Positions 26,201-33,082 of a DNA stretch of 35,582 bases are shown piece after piece. Location of the stretch: assembly GCA_002491115.1 (NCBI GenBank), contig DKVI01000075.1, positions 1 through 35,582 of the forward strand, written 5' to 3'. Both the position numbers and the translations under genes were made by a program. Positions within the stretch are counted from its first letter, which is position 1. The number at the start of each line of letters is the position of its first letter. Source of the DNA: Lachnospiraceae bacterium UBA7182 (GTDB taxonomy: Bacteria; Bacillota; Clostridia; Lachnospirales; Lachnospiraceae). Under the pieces are notes generated by a model. The model was not told the DNA's origin. It searched no databases and was given only the letters and a program-made list of their open reading frames with translations.

Positions 26201-27318
26201 GATGCCGGAAAGCTCTGTTCTTCGTCGTCGCCTGCGATTTCCGGCATATCCGGCAGGATATAATCGCTTTCACTGATTCCGGGCAGGACAAATATTCCCT
26301 TCTGGCTGTCGGAGAAATCCCCGTACGCAACATGGCTTTGCGCAAATCCGTCTTCCGACTCCGTATCCGCACCCACAAGAAAAAGATTATGAAGAATGTC
26401 CACCGCATACCAGTTTTCGTCTTCCATATATACCGCGTTCCAGACACAAAGCCCTTCTTTCGTGATACCCGGCACCAGAACGCACTCTGTCCCGTTCTGT
26501 AAACAGAGGGCCTTAAACATACGGGCATACAGATCAGGCGGAATTTCTTTTTCTTCTTCGTTCTCCTGAATCATAAGTCGAAATTTTTGTATTTTTTCAA
26601 AAATTTCTCTGAGTTTTTGGTATCTGTCTGTTTGCTCTGCAGAATTTTCGGGCGCTTCTTCGCTGTCACTGAAAAAATCCGAAACATCTGTCCACGGCGC
26701 CTGATCCGGGTCATCTTCACGGGTATTGAGCTCCCACTCTGCACTGGCAGACCACACAAACTGCCCGTCCTCCTGTTCCTGCCCTGCATAGTAAACCGTC
26801 ATCCGGCAGTTCTCCCTGTCCAGACTCCCTGCCTCTGCGCAGTCATACAGATATGCGTCGAAAGCATTCTGCGCCGCCGTCTGCCAGAGCGCCTGAAAGT
26901 CTTCATACCTGTCGCCTGCCAGCGTTTCGTCTTCTGTCAGAAAAGTTCCAAGAGATATCTGCCTGTCAGATTCTTTTTCTTCCGACAGGCTGGTAAGGCT
27001 GTCATACAGACGGACAGCCACAGGATCTGTAAGCTGCGCGCCGTAAGAATCGCGATATACATACCCCTCATCATTTTCTCTCCCGATCACCGGCTGAGAA
27101 GAGAACAGGCTCTCATACTCTTCGTTTGAAACCTTCTCCATAAACTTTGGGTTCCACACAGACTGAACTGCCGGTGTTGTATCTTTCTCTTCTGAAACCC
27201 GCTGTACCGGCAGATCACCCGCCGGCTCTGCCGCGTACGCCAACGCCTGGTCTGTCATCAAAACCGCAGCCGTTAAGACTGCCGCAAAAACTTTTTTTAA
27301 ATATATGTTTCTTTTCAT
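23221..27318 (-). CDS. Large secreted multidomain protein: transglutaminase-like region, Ig-like repeats, DUF5722-like barrel
   Basis: A 1365-residue exported protein. The signal peptide (1-30) ends at ALAYAAEP. Residues about 220-315 resemble a transglutaminase core (ARMFKALCLQNGTECVLVPG, VWNAVYMEDENWYAVDI), but the position that is His in active enzymes is Val and no catalytic Cys is in place. An acidic Asp/Glu/Ser/Thr linker spans 360-455. Four Ig/MBG-like repeats follow (about 460-545, 546-632, 633-718, 719-808), with recurring YTGKxxxP and GKGNYTG motifs. The C-terminal 835-1360 fits what I recall of DUF5722, a glycoside-hydrolase-like barrel. TLGNEVN (Glu1106) and VILGEHGYS (Glu1249) look like the acid and nucleophile of a clan-A hydrolase. 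No LPXTG anchor is present. It is probably a carbohydrate-active surface or secreted enzyme, substrate unknown. Confidence 0.85.
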   Translation of the reverse strand: MKRNIYLKKVFAAVLTAAVLMTDQALAYAAEPAGDLPVQRVSEEKDTTPAVQSVWNPKFMEKVSNEEYESLFSSQPVIGRENDEGYVYRDSYGAQLTDPVAVRLYDSLTSLSEEKESDRQISLGTFLTEDETLAGDRYEDFQALWQTAAQNAFDAYLYDCAEAGSLDRENCRMTVYYAGQEQEDGQFVWSASAEWELNTREDDPDQAPWTDVSDFFSDSEEAPENSAEQTDRYQKLREIFEKIQKFRLMIQENEEEKEIPPDLYARMFKALCLQNGTECVLVPGITKEGLCVWNAVYMEDENWYAVDILHNLFLVGADTESEDGFAQSHVAYGDFSDSQKGIFVLPGISESDYILPDMPEIAGDDEEQSFPASDKGIEDYVVSDPDDADREDTVPAPEDTVSGPDSNETENPNAETGSTETDVSDQEAGEDNTESGSPKNDTLLEITENERSAENSLEGIITVSAIKDQTYTGKEIKPKITVKDALTKKTLKVNTHYTLSYENNINAKAAVDETIREGTAPCVIIRSIREEDYGKELPVYFTILPQAITKASAKVLNATKLYYSGEEYTPDLQLVYNKTALTRNTEEIPGDYTVTYTDNTAVGTASAIVTGTEGGNFTGTRTLKFKIQKRPMKTMDIRLMADSVDLSEEPVQWEEDFARPDVMVAYPETEHVSTACIPDQDYTVTYPKKLKAGKNTVTIKGKGNYTGSVKKTFTIIKKDIASVQVSCPHIWKYTGKNLPVRPSSVVFAADGAQEALSLKWKTDYTVKYRSSAGKTSSTVKSAGNYQMILTGKGNYQGTCIVDFCVIKDGSAADDPNNSDITLPTGGEKFMLTECRISSCEKENHRIRIVLTANRSETLEHLKDTFYIAMLDSAEPRILKASEGVVDVQTREDVFSIEAEFLSDDALGTEVMSRYGIAVEVEKGKYQLLSDGAFLRNPEAVSSARNDEYWGYYEENDRISSKKGIQGTDFADTDDLKVQHVLLNIDLADLIGTTEGGGYRAYTYKGNTYYFRDLWGNEIYNLNGWGNELWYGPHKRNVTAVFLLSWKEELSYLIHPSARKKGAAPYYTLNMQEQKARDTFEALFCWLGETYAQNDKYRIENWTLGNEVNSCKAWNYSGGMSLKDCVENYAKAFQLLHQGVRRSAASPRLFISLDHCWTASVAGHSGKAFLDEFADYMNRTAPDMQWNVNYHAYSQPLTRSKFWSDFSNTTDAVTTKYISMKNIQVLTDYLSALETKYNKPDRSVRVILGEHGYSARLGNTGEEEAQAAALGYGYYIAMFNDRIDACMIRAYLDDPDETKGGLYLGLTGRGENGEQKRKESYGIYKYIDTEQSLARMDKYLSLIGISDWSQTIKNFRPSDLVADPGF

Positions 27319-27413
27319 AAGTACATCGTCCCGCTTTTGTTATTAATTTATTACTGATTATACTACATTTCCACCTTGCCCGGTTTGAAAAATTATGTCA
27401 AATTTCTGTAGTA

Positions 27414-27447
27414 AAAAACAGGGCTTCTGACCGCCGCAAAGCCCTGT
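27414..27447 (-). terminator. Terminator of the two-component operon
   Basis: ACAGGGCTT (27447 side) pairs with AAGCCCTGT (27418-27426 region, read on the minus strand), followed by six Ts. It lies about 28 bases after the histidine kinase stop codon. Confidence 0.85.
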
Positions 27448-27474
27448 AAGTGCAATATCCCGTGGTTTTATATT

Positions 27475-28785
27475 TTACTTCACCAGCGGCAATCGTAAGC
27501 ATACCGAAAAAATTCCTTCTTCCAGGCTCCACTCAAAGGTTCCCCTGTGTTCTTCGATAATTCTTTTACAGGTGCGAAGCCCGATCTGCGTACTTTCCCG
27601 GTGATTTTCCTGTTTTTTTACATGATTGCGGATGCACAGAGTCAGCATGCCGTCTTTCTCACATGCTTCGATCTGCAGCGGCTTTTCGCCGTCCCCGTAC
27701 TTTTTCAGATTGGACAAAAGATTATCCAGCACCCGCTGCAAATAATCGCTGTCCACCAGGATATGCCCTGTCAGCGGTTCAATCCGGCATTCCAGGACGC
27801 CTCCCTGCTCCTGCCAGTCAAAAAACTGACTGTTGCACAGATCTTCCACCAGGTTTTCACAGGGCATCTGCCGGTAATGATACTGCTGTTCCCGCTCTCC
27901 GTACACGAGGAAATATTCAAACAGGCGATCCGACATTCTTTTTAGCTGGAACGCCTTTTCCCGGCAGTATTTCAGATAATTTTTAAGCTGCCCTTCATCC
28001 TCATACCGCTGCATGGTCAGAAGTTCCAGATACCCGATCAGCGACGTCAGGGGCGTGCGCAGATCGTGGGACATGGCTGTCACCAGTTCCGCATTGGCCT
28101 TCTGGGCTTCGTCCTTCATAAGCTGCTGCTCAAGAATCCCGTTTTTCAGGTTCTCGATCCCCCAGGCGAGCCCTGTGATCTCATCGCATCCCCGTATGGT
28201 CATGGGGTATTCCAGATTGCCGCTTCCGAGTATCTTAAGTTCCCGGTTCAAAAGGTTGATATACCGGATCTTTTGATGGATCAGGGCAAACAAAATCAGT
28301 ATAAACACGATTCCGCCCAAAATAAAACAGGCCGCATCGATCACATAAAATAAATGGGCGCTCAGATAGCAGTCCAGTTCTGCCTTAATCGTCATGCCAT
28401 CCGCCAAAGTCACATCATAATAGTCCGTCTCTCCATAACCGTCCTCTTCTGTCTCATCCACGTCTGTCGCCATATAGGGTCCAAACAGGGCGTCCACATC
28501 CCGGTAGAACATAACATATACATTTTTTTCCGTCTGCGCCCAGGAAGCCAGAAGCTCGATATTGTCCTCGGTGACCTGCTTTTCCTGTATGAAGCGGTTT
28601 AAGTTGTCAAGCGTCTCCTGCACCTGAACTTCATAATAATTTTCCCGGTTTAATTTGCCAAGCACCAGATTAACCGCCACGTTATTTACCGCCTGCGCCG
28701 CCAGGACCCCGCAGATCAGCGATATGACCGTCATCATGATCAGTTCCAGCGTCAGTCTTCTTTTTATCTTTTTCTTAGTTGACAC
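27475..28785 (-). CDS. Sensor histidine kinase
   Basis: A 436-residue membrane kinase. Membrane helices lie at about 13-38 and 146-172 and enclose an extracellular sensor of about 105 residues with an acidic stretch. A HAMP-like linker follows (175-225). The phosphorylated His is 240 in MSHDLRTPLTSLIGYLELL, a standard HisKA motif. The ATP domain has the N-box DNLLSNLKKYG (354-364), but the usual DxGxG box is missing: after LCIRNHVKKQ the chain goes almost directly to ESTQIGLRTCKRIIEEHRG. This short ATP lid is known in some Firmicute kinases. The gene overlaps the response-regulator gene by eleven bases, so the two are cognate. The signal is unknown. Confidence 0.95.
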   Translation of the reverse strand: MSTKKKIKRRLTLELIMMTVISLICGVLAAQAVNNVAVNLVLGKLNRENYYEVQVQETLDNLNRFIQEKQVTEDNIELLASWAQTEKNVYVMFYRDVDALFGPYMATDVDETEEDGYGETDYYDVTLADGMTIKAELDCYLSAHLFYVIDAACFILGGIVFILILFALIHQKIRYINLLNRELKILGSGNLEYPMTIRGCDEITGLAWGIENLKNGILEQQLMKDEAQKANAELVTAMSHDLRTPLTSLIGYLELLTMQRYEDEGQLKNYLKYCREKAFQLKRMSDRLFEYFLVYGEREQQYHYRQMPCENLVEDLCNSQFFDWQEQGGVLECRIEPLTGHILVDSDYLQRVLDNLLSNLKKYGDGEKPLQIEACEKDGMLTLCIRNHVKKQENHRESTQIGLRTCKRIIEEHRGTFEWSLEEGIFSVCLRLPLVK

Positions 28786-29461
28786 AGTAACCCCGTCCCC
28801 ATATATTCTGAATGTAGGATTCTCCGTTCCGCTCCAGTTTTCTCCGGATATTCCGTATATGTACCATTACCGTATTTCCGGAATTGGGGAAAAACGTCTC
28901 CTTCCATATGGTTTCATATATTTCTTTTACAGAAAAAACTTTTCTCGGATTAGATATTAAAAGCAGAAGGATCTGATATTCCATCTCTGTCAGAGAGATG
29001 TCTTTTCCGTCTGCCTGCACGGACTGAAGCTCCTGATCGATGGTGATATCTCTGTAAAAAACCAGTTTCTCTGACCGGTCGTCGGACCTTTGATAGACTC
29101 TGTATCTTCTGATCAGTGCTTTCACCCTGGACAAAAGCTCCATATAAGAGAAAGGTTTTACCAGATAGTCGTCTCCTCCTGCGGAAAAACCCAGTACTTT
29201 ATCGTGTTCGCCGGACTTTGCCGTCAGAAAAAGGATCGGCACATTGGTCTTTTCCCTGATCCAGGTACATGCCTGTATACCGGACTCGCCCGGCATCATA
29301 ATATCCAGGATCACAAGGTCCACCTTCTCCGCCTGTTCCACCGCTTCTTTTGCGTTTCCTGCCTCCAGAATCTCATACCCCTCGCTTCCAAGCATCATCC
29401 GGAGTACTTCCCTGATCTCCTGCTCGTCATCCGCAACCAGTATTCTCTGTTTTTCCTGCAT
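28775..29461 (-). CDS. OmpR-family response regulator
   Basis: A 228-residue two-domain regulator. The receiver domain has the acidic pair Asp11-Asp12, the phosphorylated Asp53 in LVILDIMMPG, the switch Thr80 and Lys102 in VKPFS. The C-terminal winged helix (about 130-228) has the OmpR pattern LTEMEYQILLLLISNPRKVFS and NTVMVHIRNIRRKLE. I chose the ATG at 29461, seven bases after GGAGGG; the in-frame ATG at 29473 would contain that ribosome-binding site. It is transcribed ahead of its kinase. A pair of 10-base direct repeats about 85-100 bases upstream may be its own binding site. Confidence 0.96.
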   Translation of the reverse strand: MQEKQRILVADDEQEIREVLRMMLGSEGYEILEAGNAKEAVEQAEKVDLVILDIMMPGESGIQACTWIREKTNVPILFLTAKSGEHDKVLGFSAGGDDYLVKPFSYMELLSRVKALIRRYRVYQRSDDRSEKLVFYRDITIDQELQSVQADGKDISLTEMEYQILLLLISNPRKVFSVKEIYETIWKETFFPNSGNTVMVHIRNIRRKLERNGESYIQNIWGRGYCVN

Positions 29462-29543
29462 TTTGCCCTCCATCAGTCAAATAACGCTTTGTTTTCCCAA
29501 GTGTAACATGACTTTCTCTTTCTTGCGAGGGGTTGGCCGCACA

Positions 29544-29563
29544 ATTAAGATTTCTTAAGATTT
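29544..29563. repeat. Tandem 10-base direct repeat, possible response-regulator site
   Basis: ATTAAGATTT (29544-29553) is followed directly by CTTAAGATTT (29554-29563). The ten-base period places both copies on the same DNA face, as is usual for OmpR-family sites. It lies upstream of the regulator gene and reaches the stop codon of the galactokinase gene. The region is AT-rich, so chance is possible. Confidence 0.4.
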
Positions 29564-30729
29564 TACAGGATTTTTGCCCCGTCTCCGGTCTCTACCACAT
29601 AAAATTCCGCCTTGATTCCGGTCCGTTTTTCATAGTTCTCTCCTACTTTTTGAATAAATTCACTGACCGCGCCGTTTTTGACGATGCTGACCGTACATCC
29701 CCCGAAACCGGCTCCCATCATCCGGGATCCCAGCACGCCGTCCACTTTCCAGGCTTCCTCTACCAGTATATCCAGCTCCCGGCAAGATACCTCATAATCT
29801 TCTTTCAGTGACAGATGGGATGCGTTCATCAGTTTCCCGAAACGCTGCAGGTCCCCTCTTCCCAGCACATTTGCCGCCTCTGCCGTCCTCTGATTTTCCG
29901 TTACCACATGACGGACCCTGCGGACCAGCACCGGATTTTTGATGACTTCCTGCACCTGCGCAAAAGCCTCTGCTGTCAGCTCGCACAGGTCTCTTATGGA
30001 GACCACCGTCTGCAGCTCTTTTAAAGCTTCTTCACATTGGGAACGTCTCTCCTGGTGCCGTTCATGCACCGCCAGGCGCGGTTTGCCGCTGTTTGTTATG
30101 ATAATTTTTTCATGTGGAAGATTAAGAGGCGTGTATATATAGGAAAGATTACTTGTATCCAGGAGTATGGCATGATCTTTCTTTCCCATGGAGATGGTAA
30201 ACAGGTCCAGAATCCCGCTGCCTGTCCCCATATATTCATTATCCGCAAGCTGTCCGAACAGCGCGATATCCACCATATTAAGATCCGTAAGGCCCATCAT
30301 GTCTTTCAGGATCAAACCTGTCACGATCTCCATGGAGGCGGAGGAGGCAAATCCCAGTCCCTTGGGTATATCCCCGTAATACAGAAGGTCCAGGCCGCAG
30401 GAAATCCTGCATCCTTTTTGCATAAAGGTGCTTATGACGCTTTTGGGATAATTGCCCCACTCGTCTTCCCGGCGGTACGCCAAGTCGCCAAGAGAGGTTT
30501 TCAGCATCCCTTTCTCCGGATAGTTCAGAGAATAGCAGCGAATCTTATCATCTGTTCTTTTCCGGGCCGCCGCATAGGTCCCTATGGTAATCGCGCAGGG
30601 AAATACATGCCCGCCGTTATAATCCGTATGTTCCCCGATCAGATTCACGCGGCCAGGGGCAAAGTAGACCTTGATACCGTCTCCTTCCCCGTAGATTTCC
30701 ATAAATTTGTCCACTAATTGCTGTTTCAT
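29563..30729 (-). CDS. galK: Galactokinase (divergent GHMP kinase)
   Basis: A 388-residue GHMP kinase that would phosphorylate galactose at C1 in the cytoplasm. The galactokinase signature GRVNLIGEHTDYNGG is intact at 26-40, and the third GHMP motif MMGAGFGGC is near 336. The phosphate-binding motif is altered: GLGFASSASMEI (124-135) against the usual GLSSSAALE. The segment around the catalytic Asp reads GTGSGILDLF where most have GVNCGIMDQF. The Asp itself is kept. The length is normal. No galT, galE or galactose transporter is adjacent, so a paralogue with changed sugar preference is possible. The start is the ATG at 30729; a promoter lies 47-75 bases upstream. Confidence 0.88.
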   Translation of the reverse strand: MKQQLVDKFMEIYGEGDGIKVYFAPGRVNLIGEHTDYNGGHVFPCAITIGTYAAARKRTDDKIRCYSLNYPEKGMLKTSLGDLAYRREDEWGNYPKSVISTFMQKGCRISCGLDLLYYGDIPKGLGFASSASMEIVTGLILKDMMGLTDLNMVDIALFGQLADNEYMGTGSGILDLFTISMGKKDHAILLDTSNLSYIYTPLNLPHEKIIITNSGKPRLAVHERHQERRSQCEEALKELQTVVSIRDLCELTAEAFAQVQEVIKNPVLVRRVRHVVTENQRTAEAANVLGRGDLQRFGKLMNASHLSLKEDYEVSCRELDILVEEAWKVDGVLGSRMMGAGFGGCTVSIVKNGAVSEFIQKVGENYEKRTGIKAEFYVVETGDGAKIL

Positions 30730-30775
30730 AAACTTTCTCCCTCAAGTCTGTAATCATAAATGATGATTTGAAGTT

Positions 30776-30804
30776 ATCATAGCATATTTTGCCGTTTTTG
30801 TTAA
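30776..30804 (-). promoter_or_regulatory. Promoter of the galactokinase gene, with a nearby inverted repeat
   Basis: TTAACA (30804-30799), a 17-base spacer and TATGAT (30781-30776) precede galK. Just downstream of the expected transcription start is the inverted repeat ATCAT-N2-ATGAT (30753-30764), a possible operator position. Confidence 0.65.
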
Positions 30805-30821
30805 TACATTGTTTCCGTACA

Positions 30822-30850
30822 TTGACTTTTTGGTTTCCCGTGATTACAAT
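30822..30850 (+). promoter_or_regulatory. uppP: Probable promoter of uppP
   Basis: TTGACT (30822-30827), a 17-base spacer and TACAAT (30845-30850) lie 36 bases before the ATG at 30887. A second -10-like TATAAT at 30855-30860 lacks a matched -35 box. Confidence 0.6.
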
Positions 30851-30886
30851 AAACTATAATATTATGAATAAGGAGCAGCTGTAAAA

Positions 30887-31705
30887 ATGCCAGAAATTTT
30901 AAAAGTTATTATCCTGGGTATTGTGGAAGGCATCACCGAATGGCTTCCCATCTCCAGCACCGGCCATATGATCCTTGTGGAAGAATTTATACATCTGAAT
31001 GTATCGGAAGATTTTCTGGAAATGTTCCGGGTGGTGATCCAACTGGGCGCAATCCTGGCTGTGGTCGTATTATATTTTCCAAAACTGTGGCCCTTTTGTT
31101 CACCTGAAAAAGGATGGATTAAAAAAGATACCTGGTCCATGTGGTTTAAAGTACTGGTGGCCATACTTCCTGCCGCCATCATCGGCATCCCCTTTGACGA
31201 TGTGCTGGATGAACTGTTCTATAATTATCAGACAGTCGCCGTCACTTTAATCGCCTACGGCATCTTATTTATCCTGGTGGAAAATTATAACAGAAAAAAA
31301 CGTCCCCGGGTCAAATCTTTTGAGGATATGACCTACGGCCTGGCCCTTTATATCGGCGTCTTCCAGGTGCTGTCCTTAATCCCGGGCACATCCCGCTCGG
31401 GCGCCACGATCCTGGGAGCCATACTTTTGGGCGTATCCAGAGGCGTGGCCGCGGAGTTCAGCTTCTTTTTAGGTATTCCGGTCATGTTCGGCGCAAGCCT
31501 GTTAAAGCTGATTAAATTCGGTTTTGATTTCACGCTGGCCGAGATGGGGCTTCTGATCGTCGGTATGGCAGTTGCTTTCGTGGTATCTGTCCTGGCAATC
31601 AAGTTTTTGATGGAATACATTAAGAAAAACGATTTCAAGCCTTTTGGCTATTACCGGATCCTACTCGGTGCCCTGGTACTTATATACTTTATTTTCATAA
31701 AATAA
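30887..31705 (+). CDS. uppP: Undecaprenyl-diphosphatase
   Basis: UppP (BacA) removes one phosphate from undecaprenyl pyrophosphate at the membrane, recycling the lipid carrier for peptidoglycan and other wall polymers; extra copies give bacitracin resistance. The 272-residue protein is a multi-span membrane enzyme. The first signature EGITEWLPISSTGH carries Glu14, Glu18 and His27, and the second, PGTSRSG, lies at 166-172 with Arg170. Both are complete, so it should be active. AAGGAG precedes the ATG by eleven bases. The DUF815 ATPase gene follows after 36 bases with no terminator, so the two are probably co-transcribed. Confidence 0.97.
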   Translation: MPEILKVIILGIVEGITEWLPISSTGHMILVEEFIHLNVSEDFLEMFRVVIQLGAILAVVVLYFPKLWPFCSPEKGWIKKDTWSMWFKVLVAILPAAIIGIPFDDVLDELFYNYQTVAVTLIAYGILFILVENYNRKKRPRVKSFEDMTYGLALYIGVFQVLSLIPGTSRSGATILGAILLGVSRGVAAEFSFFLGIPVMFGASLLKLIKFGFDFTLAEMGLLIVGMAVAFVVSVLAIKFLMEYIKKNDFKPFGYYRILLGALVLIYFIFIK

Positions 31706-31741
31706 TATGTGATACGCAAGATACGACAGAAAGGAAACAAT

Positions 31742-33046
31742 ATGTACAGAGACGTTGCAAGATTAATCCTGTACCGGGATTTGGGGGAGGACAGCATTCT
31801 CCTGAAACTCGCGGGTATTTTTGAAGATTTCGATTTAAAACGGGGAAGCCGCGCGGAGCTGACCACAAGAATCTATGAACAGATGAAAGCCATTCTGGAT
31901 CTGTCAACCCGGTACGGCTTTGACAAAAATCTCTGGCACAATTATCTGGCCTTTATTCTGCTGACCAACGAAAATTCTTTCAGTATGACCAGCGAAAAAG
32001 TAGGCGCCAACGACGGTACCGTCAACCATTTTGCCAAAGAAGATTTTGCCATCTTTAAAAAACTGTTTGACTTTGATTTTGCCCCCATCGAAAAGGAGCT
32101 GGGAATCGACTGTTTCTCCACCATCTGCAACTACAAAGCCATCCCAAAAAAGGAACGGGTCTACAACAAAAATGTCAGCGAAAAAGTCCGTACGGTCAGC
32201 GAACAGATCGAAAAAGCCAAAAATGAGGAAGATATCTTCCGTATTGTCACGGACTTTTACGCTGCCTACGGCGTGGGGATGTTCGGCCTGAACCGGGCTT
32301 TCCGTATCCGCCACCTCACGGACGGCGTGGAATTTCTCCCGATCAACAATACGGAACAGGTGCTGTTAAAAGATCTGATCGGCTACGAGATCCAGAAGAA
32401 AAAACTGATCGAAAATACCGAAGCGTTCTTAAAGGGCCTTCCCTGCAACAACGTGCTGCTCTGCGGAGACGCGGGCACGGGCAAATCCACCAGCATCAAA
32501 GCGCTGTTAAACGAATACTACGATCAAGGACTTCGTATGATCGAGATCTACAAACACCAGTTCCAGGACTTATCCGCCATCATCGCCCAGGTCAAGAACC
32601 GGAACTACCGCTTTATCATCTATATGGACGATTTGTCTTTTGAAGAGTTTGAGATTGAATATAAATACTTAAAAGCAGTCATAGAGGGCGGTATGGAGAC
32701 CAAACCGGACAATGTGCTCATCTACGCCACCTCCAACCGCCGTCATCTGATCAAAGAGACCTGGAACGACCGGGACGATATGGAGACGGATAACGGCATG
32801 CACCGTTCGGACACCATGCAGGAAAAGCTGTCCCTGGTGGCCCGGTTCGGCGTGACCATCTACTTCGGAAAGCCTTCTCAGAAAGAATATTTTACCATTG
32901 TAAAGGAACTGCGCAAACGCTACCCGGCCATCACCTGCACGGACGAAGAACTGTGCGCCAAAGCCAACCAGTGGGAGTTAAGCCATGGAGGCATCTCCGG
33001 CCGGACGGCCCAGCAGTTTATCAATTATATGGCGGGGCAGGCGTAG
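31742..33046 (+). CDS. DUF815-family AAA ATP-binding protein
   Basis: A 434-residue P-loop ATPase of the family I know as DUF815 (PF05673). The N-terminal 1-200 is helical and family-specific. The ATPase core follows: Walker A GDAGTGKST (242-250), Walker B IIYMDDLSF (292-300), a sensor-like IYATSNRRHL, and a C-terminal helical lid with HGGISGRTAQQFI. The biochemical function of this widespread family is not settled; MoxR-like or chaperone-type remodelling is the general expectation. The ATG at 31742 has AAAGGA six bases ahead; an alternative start 33 bases upstream has no ribosome-binding site. It lies 36 bases after uppP on the same strand. Confidence 0.92.
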   Translation: MYRDVARLILYRDLGEDSILLKLAGIFEDFDLKRGSRAELTTRIYEQMKAILDLSTRYGFDKNLWHNYLAFILLTNENSFSMTSEKVGANDGTVNHFAKEDFAIFKKLFDFDFAPIEKELGIDCFSTICNYKAIPKKERVYNKNVSEKVRTVSEQIEKAKNEEDIFRIVTDFYAAYGVGMFGLNRAFRIRHLTDGVEFLPINNTEQVLLKDLIGYEIQKKKLIENTEAFLKGLPCNNVLLCGDAGTGKSTSIKALLNEYYDQGLRMIEIYKHQFQDLSAIIAQVKNRNYRFIIYMDDLSFEEFEIEYKYLKAVIEGGMETKPDNVLIYATSNRRHLIKETWNDRDDMETDNGMHRSDTMQEKLSLVARFGVTIYFGKPSQKEYFTIVKELRKRYPAITCTDEELCAKANQWELSHGGISGRTAQQFINYMAGQA

Positions 33047-33082
33047 AAACCGCCGGGCAGCATAAAGAAAAGGGGGGGAAAT

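Noticed and set aside
27340..27400. Promoter of the large secreted protein using TTGACA and TATAAT on the minus strand
   Set aside because: The two boxes are more than 30 bases apart, and neither has a good partner at 16-18 bases.
30753..30764. ATCAT-N2-ATGAT as a defined galactose-repressor operator
   Set aside because: It is short and AT-rich, lacks the usual LacI/GalR central CG, and no repressor gene is adjacent. It is mentioned only as a possible site.
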